This document shows, one piece after another, positions 27,800 through 40,370 of a stretch of DNA of 64,000 nucleotides. This stretch comes from Dirofilaria immitis (Eukaryota; Nematoda; Chromadorea; Rhabditida; Onchocercidae), in contig JAKNDB010000068.1 in the NCBI GenBank assembly GCA_024305405.1, positions 8,348,501 to 8,412,500 on the forward strand, read 5' to 3'. The position numbers were made by a program, and so were the translations under genes. The first letter of the stretch is position 1, and each line of letters opens with the position of its first letter. A model generated the notes under the pieces. The model saw only the letters and a program-made list of their open reading frames with translations. It did no database searches and was not told the origin of the DNA.

Positions 27800-27995
27800 A
27801 TGGACTGTTCTTACACAACTCAAAAATTATTCATGCGAAAATCTGTGCAACAGCAATATGAATGTGAGCACATGCGAATGAATGGGAAATTGTAATCAGT
27901 AAGCAGGATTAGTTGAGCAGTGAATGTAAGATGGAAAAATGGAAGACATGAATAATGTATCTGAATAATTTAAAGGGAATGAAGTCCTCAATCGA
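27800..27995 (+). repeat. Right copy of diverged direct repeat flanking the triplet array
   Basis: The partner of 25174-25345, same orientation. It begins near GGACTGTTCTTACACAACTC and ends with TCTGAATAATTTAAAGGG. Confidence 0.7.
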
Positions 27996-29467
27996 CTGTT
28001 CTGCTATTCGTGCATTTTGTTTATCTTTCAGTTTCTTCGCGGAACCAAAGAAACAAGTCTTTTCAAAACTATTTTCAGTTTGGTTTCGTCTTTTATTGTT
28101 AGTTGATGTGAAATAGCTAAATCATCTTCCGACTCAAGGAAGTGTAATTTCTTGCAGGAATTATACATAATGGAGAGAATATCACCTATTCTTTAAACAA
28201 CATCCGTGACATCAGTCATTTTTAAGAAGCACTATGTAAATTGGTGATCATTTTCAAAGATTTATTTCTCTTGATCACACAGCAAATAGTACAACGAAAG
28301 ATGGTACATCAACTCCGAAAAAAATTTTTCTCCCTCTGAAAAGGAAACTCATAGACGAAACTGAATATTCAGAAATTAAACTTCGAACGTGCCATGACAG
28401 CTACTAGGGATAGCAAAATATTTTATAATTGGGATTTCTTCAGACTTATATCATAAAACCAAAGACTGGTTTTATGAATGTTGATTTGCGTTCTACTTTT
28501 TGATTAGATTTAACTGCTATGAAATTATTTTCATAGCAGTTACTTGCATATCTACAATAAATACGAAATTCCTAATAATACGTTTTTTTTTATCCAATTC
28601 CAAAACCGAGTAGCAACTAAAAGGTTCAATATATTTCTGAAGAATTTTAGAATTTAGACATTTGTAACGGGTAAAACAAAAGCACCAATTCTTCTGTTTG
28701 ACAATCAGCGGCGGGAATATAGTGACTTGATTATAATTTTAATCTGCAATAATAATAATCTAAAGTAACCAGTTTTGGAATTTCTTGTGCTTGCTGAAAT
28801 AAGCAACTTTTGTCAATTATCTCAGAATAAAAAGAAATTTCCTTAACTTGCACTACCATTTCCTTTGTGGGACATAACTACATAAATATTTTAATGACCA
28901 ATGAATACTTCCATTTATCGTGATTTCATTCTTCGACGAATTTATTCCAATCGTACAAATCAAGAATTTTAATCAAGTGAAATGAATGAATTTTATAAAT
29001 ATAGTTATCTGAAAGAATCTGGCAAAATAACTGACAGGAATAAAGCAAAAGTGAAAATAGCTTCGACAGAATTAATCACTTTCAAAAAAATTTCCATTTT
29101 ATTATTAAAACTTCTTGTTTTAGTTAAACGGACACATTTTTCCAGAAATCTAACGAGAGGTTTTGTTCTATTTTATTCACGCTCTAAAGCTATATCAGAA
29201 GTTTAGAAATAACAAGATAAACTTCTAATATTCGCAGATAATAAAATAAACATTTTCAGCACGATTAGATGTCATGTTTTTTTTTTTAATTCCTTTTGTT
29301 GAATATTTTTTTCGTTAATTTGAGGGCATTACTCTCACTACTGGACATTAAATATTTTACTTGAAATCCAAATGAACGAGATATTCTTTCTGTATCAGTA
29401 CTATTCAATAAAATTATAGCAAATCATGAATGACTATTGAGTGAAAGAATGATGCAAAGAAAGCTAT
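27996..29467. other. Intergenic region between triplet array and cytospin-like gene
   Basis: AT-rich sequence, no gene recognised. Two perfect hairpins lie at 28452-28476 and 28511-28542. Confidence 0.5.
28452..28542. repeat. Two neighbouring perfect hairpins
   Basis: The first is CATAAAACCA, a 5-base loop, TGGTTTTATG (28452-28476). The second is TAACTGCTATGAAA, a 4-base loop, and its exact 14-bp complement (28511-28542). The gap between them is 34 bp. Confidence 0.8.
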
Positions 29468-32041
29468 TTAACAATGAGATCTATTCGAAATAATATAGTA
29501 CAAATTGAGGATATACCTCATAATAAGAGACCACTCTGGATGATCTTTTCTTCTAAAGTCAGATACTTTCACCCTCACTTCTACACCTATATGAGCACCA
29601 ACACTGAGAGCCAACTCCAAGCATTCTTCCGCTTCCAAAATACAGGCTTCCTAGAATAAAACATATTAATGCATCAGTGATTAGATGAGTCAAAAAGCTT
29701 TGCTTTATTATGTCGATATGTTTTTACATCATTTTTATGGAGAAGCCCAGATATGTCTATTAATTTATATAAAGTCATAAGAAAGGAAACTAACGTCGAT
29801 GCTTAGTTTATTAGGATAAAAAGAAGCCAATAAGCAACAAAGAGCTTTGCCATCCGCCCAACTACTGCTAAAGTTGGTGATTTCAACAAGTGAAAATTTA
29901 GCGACCGCTTCTTGACACCAGCGAAGAAGAGTATTACGACGTGAACCTGAAATCTTATATAAAGAATTCTTTAGAAATTAACATGGTAAAGAAATGCAAA
30001 AAGACAAACCACGCTCACAACCAAGCATTAATCTTCGCCAAGCTTTATCTTCCCAGCTCTGAAAATTCTTTTCGTATAACGCCACAGATGATTTTTGAGG
30101 AGCATTAAATGTAGAACTCTGCCGCCGTTTTTGTAATTCAGTTATCCTTTCCGATAGTTTTAGCATCTCCTTCTGTGCTTCCATTTTAAAATCATTCGCT
30201 ACCTTTACGGCAACCAGTAGATCTTTCTGCATTTGGTGCCACTCTTTACGTTCTTCCTATAATTGTTTACAGTAAATATTTAGTAGATGCGTTTACGAAT
30301 CATCCAAGATGTGAGAATAACTTATCTCAATAATCACTTTTAAGCGATTGTTTTCGAGTACAACCTTTGATTCATTCGTTTTACTATTTTCTAATGCCAA
30401 ATTCAACGTCATTTTCTCTTCCTCTAGTTCCTCAATCAATTTTTGAAGATTTCTGTTTGAATCATGCTCAGTAGATGATATTTCTATCTGAAATATATGA
30501 GCTCGACCTTAAAATATTATGCATCTTCCCACTTCTTTACATATTTGTCTAAATAGTAATAATTTTTTAGCGATATCTTCATTGCTGCAAGTCAAAGTTT
30601 TGGATCGAATAGTACAGTGTGATATAATGTAAATAAACTTCACACCATGAACTTAAATTATTTGATATCGCCAGAAGGCTACAAAAATCTAAATGCAAAA
30701 ATAATCTAACCATTTTTCTAATCAGACATACTTATTACTCATGTACTACGAAAAGTCGATGCAAAGCTTTAAAATTTTGAATTAACGAATAGTTTAACTG
30801 CAATAATCAAAAATATGTGATTTCGTAATTCCACTTTTATTTTCAGATGTTATTTCCTTTAGAAATGACTTTACCTGACGAATCTGTACGATCTCTAAAT
30901 TCGGATATATGCTGTACATTTCCAATGATTGATCATTTTTTGCTTCTTGATCAAAAATTTTATTTTTTCCGCTTGTTCCTATATAAGAGTAAATAAAAAC
31001 ACTGTTTGAGTAGAAAATTCACAAAAAAACGCTTAATCTGAAATGATAGGAATTCTAACCAGACAAGAAAAAACTATTCCTTAATTTTAGCAAATAACTA
31101 GAAATACCGCATTTTCCGTACGTAAAATCTCGATCATTCTTTTGGCGTTATGTAAAGCAACCCTTAACTCAGCTAGCTCTTCATCTGCGGCTTGAAGTTC
31201 TTCAGAAGTATTGGTAAATTTTTCTTCCATATGTGACAAAGTCTTTTTCAAGTCATTATCCCCCGTAAATTCATAATGTGATAAATCGTCGCTAACAACT
31301 GTAGGTTTATTATGAAATATTTGCGTTACATCCTCAATAAAAATAACTCGATAAGCAAAAGAAATAGCACCAAACCAAGAAATAATCTTTCTAACTGCGG
31401 CTAGAATCTTGATGCATTCATTTAAATTCAAAAATAGTAATGATCACTGAAGAAAGGAAGCATCAGAGGTTTTATTAAATTTCAAGCAATTAATCTTACG
31501 ATTGCACAATACTCTGTGTCAGATCCACCACTAGAAAGTACCTGTGTAACCAGACGATTTTCTTTCTCAGATACATTCAAATATTGTCCGAAATTTTTCA
31601 AAAGCTTTATGTTAATAGGATTTTGACATATTTCTGCAATATTGTAAAATGCATAACCATAGAAGAAATAATAACGGAACAACGGGCACATAAAGTATAT
31701 TAAATAATATTTTAAAAAAATATATTAATGTGAGAAAATAATGTAACAGCTTCCATCTAATCACAAATTCATGATTTACATCCCTTCAACCTATACAAGT
31801 AAAAGATATAGCTGTTATCTCAAAAATATTATACATTCAACAAAAAAAAATAAAACTAGATTAATTCAAGATGAAACAATACCCTGGAAAACTACAAATT
31901 CACCACACCTTGATTAACTGGTTTCAGTGGTATTGCTTCCGCTTTGCAAGGTTTTGGTATTTCCTTCTTCAACAGATTTGAAATATTACCTTGCTTACGA
32001 TCTTTCACCATAGTTTCATCACTGTGAGTAATTCGTCTCAT
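29468..32041 (-). CDS. Cytospin-A/SPECC1L-like coiled-coil and calponin-homology protein
   Basis: Cytospins link actin and microtubules. The N-terminus at 32041 (ATG just after an acceptor) is polar and Lys-rich (MRRITHSDETMVKDRK). Long coiled-coil exons follow: SEKENRLVTQVLSSGG (31.5 kb), TLSHMEEKFTNTSEELQAAD and ELAELRVALHNAKRMIEIL (31.1-31.3 kb), LALENSKTNESKVVLENN (30.35 kb), and KVANDFKMEAQKEMLKLSER (30.2 kb). The C-terminal CH domain reads RRNTLLRWCQ, ITNFSSSWADGKALCCLL (29.8-29.95 kb) and, in the last exon, EACILEAEECLELALSVGA, ending at DHPEWSLIMRYI. The RRNxLLxWCQ and ITNFSSSWxDG motifs are typical of cytospin. The CH domain seems to lack about ten residues at the 29.8 kb splice, so a small exon may be missed. 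It is much shorter than vertebrate SPECC1L. Confidence 0.75.
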
Positions 32042-32981
32042 GTATTCTTTCCTAGAAATATTTCTAAGAATCAAAAAAGGATACTGACAATGCATTGCAC
32101 CATTATCATGAATCCGGTAAAAATTCACTAAAATAGATACGGTTACTAAAAACTGCTATAGTCAGTTAGATGGTCAGTTTCCTATTCTTTCATTCCTCAA
32201 TCTTTTTCATCGAATATGACGAAATTAGCAAAGTGATGAAGTGTTTAAAATAAATAATCTTTTAATTTTTTTCTTTACACTTCTTACACTCTTATCACCT
32301 CATCATATAAAGCCTCAGAAAACCACCAGTGAATTTGATATCAGTGACAGGATTAGTGGAATAATACCAAATGAAGGAGGTATTACGACAATAATCTTCA
32401 ATTTTATTACGAATATAAGGATAGGCTATCAAAATTTAAAGAGATAATCACAGAAATACATTAACGAATTATTGATACTGACAACGAAAAATAATTAAAA
32501 TAACGCTTCCATAGTGATTCTCTTAAGGATTTCAGCAATGAATCCAACCGAAAACCAGTCAAATCAGCTGCCTTATGGAATATATTGTACAACAGATAAT
32601 TAATAATTTGTACAAACGCACAACCAATCAGTGCCTAAAGGTTGGCCCCAAAAATCCCACAAACAGTGCTGAAGAAATTAACTATAAATATATGAAGATG
32701 TGAATTGTTTCCCTATTTAATTAATCCCTTAGAAGACAGTTGATACCTGACAAGAATCATATAAAGAGTATGCGCCTAAATAAATCAGACAAATATTAAA
32801 CCAGTTTTCCATTTCCGAGACACTCAATTACACAAAACGGTGAAAGAGAGAGAGAGAGTTTAATGAGTAAATTCAGGACATCACCAAATGAAATACTTTC
32901 TTGAATCCTTGCAACCATCTAGGCGTAAATAAAGAAATTTTATTTCTTTTGTTTTTAAAATATAACTACTTCATAAACTAA
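32042..32981. other. Intergenic region between cytospin-like and bra-1-like genes
   Basis: No coding segment recognised. It includes a short (GA)6-type tract near 32846. Both flanking genes are on the minus strand, so it holds the upstream region of the cytospin-like gene and the 3' flank of the MYND gene. Confidence 0.5.
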
Positions 32982-34236
32982 TTAATTGTTATTCTTTTGC
33001 TGTTGCTGCTGTTGCTGTTGATGAGTATTGGCATTTTGCTTTTTACGTCGACAAAACTTTCGATGAGTTGCCCAATGGCTCTGCTGACATTCCACACTGC
33101 AATAAGCAGTATTCCAACAGCAATGATAAATTGCTTCTGCTTCGCATTGCCAACACCTTTAATTTAAATATTTGGATCGTAGTAACTAATAAGTTAAATA
33201 TTTAGATCGTAATAACTAATCCTATCTATTAAACAAACAACTGAACAATAGAAGTTTTGATTTTCGAAGACCTCTCGCCAATCTCTCCATTAAATTTTTT
33301 AATATAACAAAATTTTCTATACTTTTCCTGTCCTACACCTAAACTCACAGAAGTAGAAAATATATGAAGTTTTAATTTTTATCCTCAATCTGCAACTGAA
33401 AAGAGCAATAATAAACCATCTGAAATAACAGTAAATTATGCTCACCACTGCTTTTTCTTAATATTTGATATTTCTTTTCTATGTTTTTCAGCCATTTTAC
33501 CTAATTCAACTTTCAAAGATTCGCGATACTTCTCTTCCAATTCCGCTCTGTAACAAGAAAATCAATTTTATTAAAAAAACTCAGCACTATTATTAATAAT
33601 AGAAAGTTCAGATCGTCACTTACCTCGTGGTATCTAATTCATCTTTGAACTGCGTAAGAAGTTCGGTCCTAATCTTTGCTGATCAGAAAGAAATTCTTGA
33701 TGAAGCTGAAAATATGCGCATTTAACAGCAATTTCTTCCTCAAGTTTTTTTCTTATTTACCTCTTGAATCAAAGTTAAAAAGACCACATCATTGTAAAAT
33801 AATCAAAAATCTATGAGAATATTAAGCTTAAGTAAGAACAGTCTTTTACTTTCAAGCTTTTTGGAACAGAATAATCATAATCCCTTATCTTATTGTAATC
33901 CTGACCATTTTCAAGCAACCAATTTTGTAAGCTAATAAACATACCCATACTTTTTTCCAAAGTACATTTCATTTCAATACATTATGTAATAATAGTCCAA
34001 TTAAAAAATGGATTCAGACTTACCCGTTCAGTCATTTCAACCAGTAACTTCTCCCTTGACTGCTGATAATCTGTGAGCCAATGTCTTTGCAAGTCCATAA
34101 TCATTCGCTTCATGCGATCATCTAATACCCAGTGATCGTCATGCATCTCACCCTCCGCTTCCACAACCATCATACCCTCTTCAACTGTTCGATGGTTTCG
34201 ACCATCTTTAGGAACATCTTTTCCATCATTCATCAT
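32982..34236 (-). CDS. bra-1: BRA-1/BS69-type MYND zinc-finger protein
   Basis: In Caenorhabditis, BRA-1 (relative of human BRAM1/BS69) binds a type I TGF-beta receptor and dampens signalling. The first exon (start 34236, ATGATG) is acidic and then helical ([28 protein letters not shown]). Helical exons follow ([36 protein letters not shown]). The last exon has a full MYND finger, with [26 protein letters not shown] and a basic RRKK, then a polyglutamine tail. The KKKQWC entry and [11 protein letters not shown] core are typical of ZMYND8/ZMYND11. No PHD, bromo or PWWP domain is seen upstream, so this is the short BRA form. A one-base phase slip seems present near 33683. A non-coding exon with donor at 34673 may lie upstream. 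Head to head with cyclin Y. Confidence 0.8.
33157..33222. repeat. Two-copy tandem repeat in bra-1-like intron
   Basis: Two near copies of TTAAATATTTGGATCGTAGT lie about 37 bp apart. Simple local duplication. Confidence 0.6.
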
Positions 34237-35525
34237 TTCAGATCTAAAAAATCAACACATCGAGCAGTAAGATTTTCAAAAACCTCATATTCTTTGCATC
34301 AAATAATTCAAACTATTGAGCCACATAATACAGTCTAATTTGACTAAAATTTAACATAATACCATAAGTGGTGTCTAATTTATATAGGAAGACAGAAATG
34401 AAACATTCTGACAAAAAGATATGTCGAAAGAGGGGGTTAATAGTATAGAAATGATGATGGTGATATCAATAATTTATGATGACAAAAATACATTTTACAA
34501 TATATCGACATTTATTAGTGATACACTTTACAAATCTGTTTCTTCTCAAGCCATTATTACAACATTGACAGCAGTATGCTACGAGCATAAAGCAGTGGAG
34601 AGAGCAAGGCTATGTCACTTATGTCCAAGGATACTAGAATAAAACGAAAGAAATAAACCGAAGAAACAATCACCTGTTAAGAAGAATATGATGATGCAAA
34701 TCGAATCACCCGCTAACGATTTGACTTTTCACAAACGGAAAACGACTCGAGCTTTTCTTTCAATACACCACTGGTAACTGGTCATATCTCAAGACGATGA
34801 AGCATTCCTATTATAAATCCAATCAAATAAACAGTAAGCTAACTAATCAATGCCTAGAGTTTTTCAACTTTCTTTAGTAAAAATAATTCTGAGCATATGA
34901 TTGACCATTGGTCGGGGAGGGTATAGTCCGAGAGATACCATTTACAAGCAAGCATCGCTATCCATTAATCACACACATAATTTACTATTTTAATTAAATA
35001 CTTCAACTATCCACTTTTTCTATAGTCAGCACACCCAATGAACGAATCGACATAACGGTAAATGATACATTAGCTAAAGAACTACGTACACTCTTCTCCT
35101 CCTCCGCATCTTGTAAATGAGACCGCGTTTCTATATCATTCTCCACTCGATTCTAAATCGCGTCCCCGTAATTTACTGAAATCAAGGCGTGAATGAAAAT
35201 TCGCTTTCTCGTATGTGTTATGCTACGGTAGAATTAGGGTTGATGTATTAATTCTATTTTGCCATAAAATTATGCGTATATCTTTCGTGAAAAGTAGCGT
35301 CATTAGCTATCTGATTGGTAGACCAGAGAATTTTTAGTTTTTCATGATTTGTCATCAAACTTTAAGAGAAGTGATCTTTAGCTTTATTATTCTGATCGGG
35401 ATTTCATTCATAAAAAGAGAATAACTCATCATATGATAAGTGACTTATTTATTGAAGGTAATAAGAGAAATGAGACGAAAAAAATGACTTGATGCAGAAT
35501 TGGATTGTAGTAAATTACGAGTCTT
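34237..35525. promoter_or_regulatory. Divergent region between bra-1-like and cyclin Y genes
   Basis: About 1.3 kb between head-to-head starts. A likely 5' untranslated exon of the minus-strand gene ends at a donor near 34673 (AACAG/GTGATTG read on the minus strand). No other gene recognised. Confidence 0.45.
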
Positions 35526-38200
35526 ATGGGGAACACATTATGCTGTTTGCATGATTCTTCATCTGCTACAAGAAGCAAAGAAGTGATGTACAATGTCAAA
35601 CAGGCCAACCATGAGGTTAGCTCTTTAAGTCTGTAATGTAATTGAAGATTATTCGAAGATAGTGTGGATATGAGAACTTAATACTGTCAATTTCTTATCA
35701 CATATTATGTTAAGCTTCCAGAACTGTTTCTATTTCTATTTATCAGATCCCTCCAATGTAATGATAAGATGCAGATTTTCAAATTCGGATAGGAATTAAT
35801 AATAACATTTGTCGAATGACTTTGTTCGATCTGCTTGATTAGCAAATGTTCTAGCATTTTTTGTTTGCTCTGAGAAAAATTTTTAACATATGAGTAATAA
35901 AAATACTCTTTTAGTATGTGAATCAGACATTCCCGAGAGATGATACTTCAACCAATTTTCTTCCTCATATTAGTGAAAGAGAATTGCCTGATGGTAAGTA
36001 ATACTGTTTTTGAAATTAATTTTTGGATAGGTCTCATTTTTTACTTCAGGCTCATAAAAAGTCTCCCGATCGCAAATAGATATGTTGATTTTAAGAGATT
36101 GGTGAGGACCCATCAACGCAGCCGATGGTTAAGCCAATATTCATGGAACGAAGCCGAAGTGAAATGAAGTGTTAGTTCGTAATATTTCTAGTTTCTCTTG
36201 TTTGAATACAATACGAAATTCCTGAAGTCGATTTTAATCTTGGATTTTTGTGTGGTGGTTGGTTTTATCACGAAATTTGATTCGGGTTTTGTATTTTATG
36301 CAATTATCATTGACAGCTTAATTATATAGCTTGAACAAGCTCTATTTTTTATTTGTAGTGGTTCTTTGTTGATTTCTGTCCTCATCGTTTTATCAATATT
36401 CATCGGAATACAGAAGGCAAAACTTTATATAAAAAAGACTTTATATTCTTTTTGATATAGAGCTAATTGTAAAATGAAGTTTGATATCCTACATAATATC
36501 ACAGAGCTTGATTAATTAGAAAGATAAATGATTATTATCAACGCTGCTGAAAGTATCATGTATAACATTTCAAAAAGTTAGCTGGAATTGTTAATGAATC
36601 GATATTTTTTCAATTCTAAAATCTGTGAAATTATAATCTAAAGCATTTAGTGAAGGATAACCGTCGTTCGTTCTACGTATTGGATGCACAAAGCCTGACC
36701 ACTGTCATCTCGCCGTTACAAAAGTCGAACAGTTGTTCAACGATATTTCTCGATGACTCGACTATTTCGCAGCCAAATTTGAAAAATACTATCAAATGCA
36801 TCTCATTAGCTATTTATTACCACATTGTGAATCGAAAAATCGTGCTCATGAGAGGTTGATGGAAATTTTCGAAGAACGGTTGCATCCAATCACGGTAAGA
36901 TTTCTTTCTCAGCTTTTACCAAATCACTTGAGGCTTTTCTCAAAGCTAAGGAAGTGTAAATTGACTAGAAATATGATTAAAAACTTAATTTGATATTGTC
37001 TCATATCTCGATAGACTGAGAGATCATTTAGATATTATGAAATTGATTTAGGCATCTGATTGCTATAGAACAAGGAATGACAGGACATGGACACTTAAAC
37101 TTGTATAATACCGTTCATATTTATGATAGAGCGATTAATTTTTCGTTTTCTCAAGATGCTGTAATTTCAGAGGGATCCGGTTCCAATCGAAATGATGTCG
37201 AGAGATCCTGATCATCGGCAAATATATCGTTTTATCAGGACTCTTTTCCATGCTGCTCAATTAACAGCAGAATGCGCAATAATAACTTTGGTACTTACAT
37301 TTAATCTTTCTTCGTTTGGATGAGATGTTGCTGACGTATAAACAGATACTATATTGATCTGTTTTATCTAATTTATTATCAGGTATACGTAGAGCGATTA
37401 TTGAATTATGCTGAAATGGATTTATGCCCGTCAAACTGGCGACGAGTGGTATTAGGAGCCATTATGCTTGCTTCAAAAGTATGGGATGATCAGGCCGTCT
37501 GGAATGTTGATTACTGCCAAATTTTAAAAGATACTAATGTTGATGACATGTAAGTCATTTGGTTATTATAAAAATCTTGAGCACAAGTATATATATATGC
37601 TTCTGTAACTTAGAAATAAGTCTTTATTACAGGAATGAGCTGGAGAGGCAGTTTTTAGAATGCTTGGAGTTCAATATTAATGTCCCAAGTTCTGTTTATG
37701 CCAAGTATTATTACGAATTAAGGACGTTAGCCATGGCTAATGATCTGCAGTTACCGCTGCAACCATTATATAAAGAACGAGCGAGGAAATTAGAGGTTTA
37801 CATTTGTTTCACACTCTATTACGTATTATGCAGTAATCAGAGTATAGCAATCGATAGTGTGATAGACAGATTGAATACCATGAATCCATTAGATCTTAGA
37901 AAATCATATATCGAAATGAATTTCTTTTACATTGGGAAAATGTTACATTAAACGATCGGGCATCACGACGAATTATGAGTTGTTGACCTAAATAAGTGAC
38001 AAGCTTAGAATTATTTAGTTTAAAAAACTATTATTTAGTGACTTTCTTAGTTAAGAATTATTGTTTACCGATTTTTATAGGCACTCAGTCGAGTCTACGA
38101 GGATAAATTGCAACCTGATTTACGAATCATACATCGAAAAAGTTTTTCGGCTGAAAAATTATTGATCAGGGAATACCATACTCCAGTTGTCATATCCTGA
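35526..38200 (+). CDS. cyy-1: Cyclin Y (CCNY / CYY-1)
   Basis: Cyclin Y is membrane-anchored, activates CDK14/16-class PCTAIRE kinases, and in worms regulates synapses. Exons are 35526-35615, 35915-35993, 36096-36170, 36651-36894, 37171-37290, 37383-37549, 37633-37795 and 38081-38200. The start is fixed by MGNTLCCL, a myristoylation Gly plus palmitoylation Cys pair as in the human protein. [44 protein letters not shown] and [19 protein letters not shown] follow. The cyclin box has [32 protein letters not shown], and [20 protein letters not shown]. The C-terminus keeps the FSAEKL phosphosite region and ends PVVIS. A frame break occurs in the A5 run at 36835-36839; one more A would restore [19 protein letters not shown]. 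Otherwise complete and very well conserved. Confidence 0.95.
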
Positions 38201-38966
38201 TGTCTTATATGCCTTTTCATTCTTATGTATAATTTTTTGCAAAGAACTTTATGATATAGTATTGAATGAAAAAGAAAAAATTTTCAAAATACCGTGAGTT
38301 ATGAATGCAGTTATTTCTTACTTCCGTATAAAATTGAATGGTTGTAAGACAATGGTAAAAGTTCATTGTTTCACATATCAATATATACGTAATGGATAAT
38401 GTTGTAATGCTTTGCTTTTGTTGCCTTTAGTTATTTTTAAGAGGCAAATGTCATTTAATGGTTTCGTCAATCTGCACTTTCTTAACAATTATTTTTTTAT
38501 GACTTTATTATGTATCCTAGTAATCTGGAACAATTGCGCATAAGTTAAAGCTGATAATCACCGTTCGGTATAGAAACGACTTCCTGTACTCTCTTCTTGG
38601 CATTTCTTTCTATTCTACTTATTGTTGCGTGTTTAACTCTTCTGGATTATTGTCTTATATTTATTCATCATTTTGTTTTGTTTTTTCTAGTTTTTTTTTG
38701 CCTTTTTTCATATATAATAGGCAAAATTCGCAGTTAATTGTTTCTTATGAATTTTTATTAGAAATACTCCAATTTTGTTTTGATATCTAATGAATTATCT
38801 ATATATGAGAAATTATGAAATTAAGACTTTTTGTTGCGGTCTTGTATTCGATGTATATCTTCCATACCGAAAAGATATTTACTGTCTTATTATATTGCAG
38901 TGATCATAATTCAGATATATTTTTCAGTTTTGAAGTAAAGTTCATGAACTAGATTTTTGTAGAATC
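38201..38966. other. Intergenic region between cyclin Y and PITHD1
   Basis: AT-rich 3' flank of cyclin Y and upstream region of the next plus-strand gene. Nothing recognisable. Confidence 0.5.
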
Positions 38967-40260
38967 ATGGATTCTAATTGTCATTGCGCGAATGAAGTCA
39001 TCAATTTTGAGGAAAAAGTGGAAGGGATACGTTACACGATCAATTCCTATATTGATCTTCAAAAGGTTATGATTCTTCAATAAAAACTGCAGTGTTACAA
39101 GATGTAGTTCTTCCTTCAAATTTATATATCTGTGAGTATAAAGTAATGTGCATTTAATGTATAGAACCCTGTACATTTGGAGTAGGAAAACGATTATTCC
39201 ATTGCTTCCATTCAGCAAGTGTTTGCTTCAAATAATACCAAAAATATGTTCCAGGTAGTAGTATTAAATGAAACAGTTGAAGGTTCTGGTGCAATGATTT
39301 TCAAGAAGTGGGATAACCGATTGGATAGGTAAAAGCATAAAATTCTACATTTGTTGTAAATGAGCAAAAATATTAGTGTATGATATACAGTAGAATTGGC
39401 TACAGGTACAATGATATCAGCTTAAAGAATTCGTAAGATTCTTGACAACTTTCAGGACTATTCGTGTTGAAAGCGATGTTGATGAGGAGTTGCTATTCAA
39501 TGTTCCATTTAAAGGATATGTAAAAATAACCGGTCTTGTGTTGGCTGGCGATTTAGATGGTACTCATCCATCACACATACGTCTCTATAAAGATCGACCA
39601 TCAGTAAGTTTATTTACTTTGGAGTATTATCTTTCCATATGGTTGAACAAGAAGGTAAATCCGATTTATCGTTGAAATTTATCTTTTTTTGATCATATTA
39701 TACTTTTTAGATGTCACTTGAAGCGACGGTTATGGAAGCTGATCAGGAATTTTCGTTGAAACAGGATACCAATGCACAAATAGATTATCCTATGAAAGCA
39801 TCAAAATTCTCAAATGTAACGCATCTTAGTTTGCATTTCCCAACTAATTTTGGTGAAAAAAACTCGAATTTACTACATTGGTTTGCGTGGGGAATATATT
39901 AAAGATATAGGACAACAGGTAAGCTGTCGAACATCAATTTTAGTTTTGTTATTGAGTCTTAAATAAATCACGGAATGATTTGTTTTTCTCATGAAGCGTG
40001 CTTTCAGAAGTGCAAGTAATATGAATTCACACCGGATGCAATATTACTCATGAATCTATTGAAAAGAGTGTTGAATGTTAACTTGTTTTATTTGATAGTC
40101 TTGTTGGTTGCCATTCAATGAATATCATACTTATATTCATGTAAAATGTATAAGCATATTGTTTTTTTTTCAGGTTTGCATCACAACATACGAGGCTAGG
40201 CCAATGCTTAAGGATCACAAAGGAGAGATTTTAGATGTTATACAGAGAAGCATCATGTGA
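38967..40260 (+). CDS. pithd-1: PITH domain-containing protein 1 homologue
   Basis: PITH domains are beta-sandwich folds that bind proteasomes in the thioredoxin-like TXNL1 group; PITHD1 is the stand-alone form. The start at 38967 gives MDSNCHCANE, Cys-rich as in PITHD1. Following exons read VVVLNETVEGSGAMIFKKWD, VESDVDEELLFNVPFKGYVK, DGTHPSHIRLYKDRP, MSLEATVMEADQEFSLKQDT, FSNVTHLSLHFPTNFGE and TTYEARPMLKDHKGEILDV. The conserved YIGLRGEYIKDIGQQ is present but one frame over, because the A7 run at 39856-39862 holds one base too many. Apart from that break the domain is full length. Family certain; exact role in worms unknown. Confidence 0.92.
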
Positions 40261-40370
40261 TTGAACCTCTCTCTTACAAAATGCAATTACTTTTGCACAA
40301 ATGATTTATTGAATAATTCTGCATATGTATATAATGCAATGCGAATGTTTTTATGTTGCGTAGGATAAAA

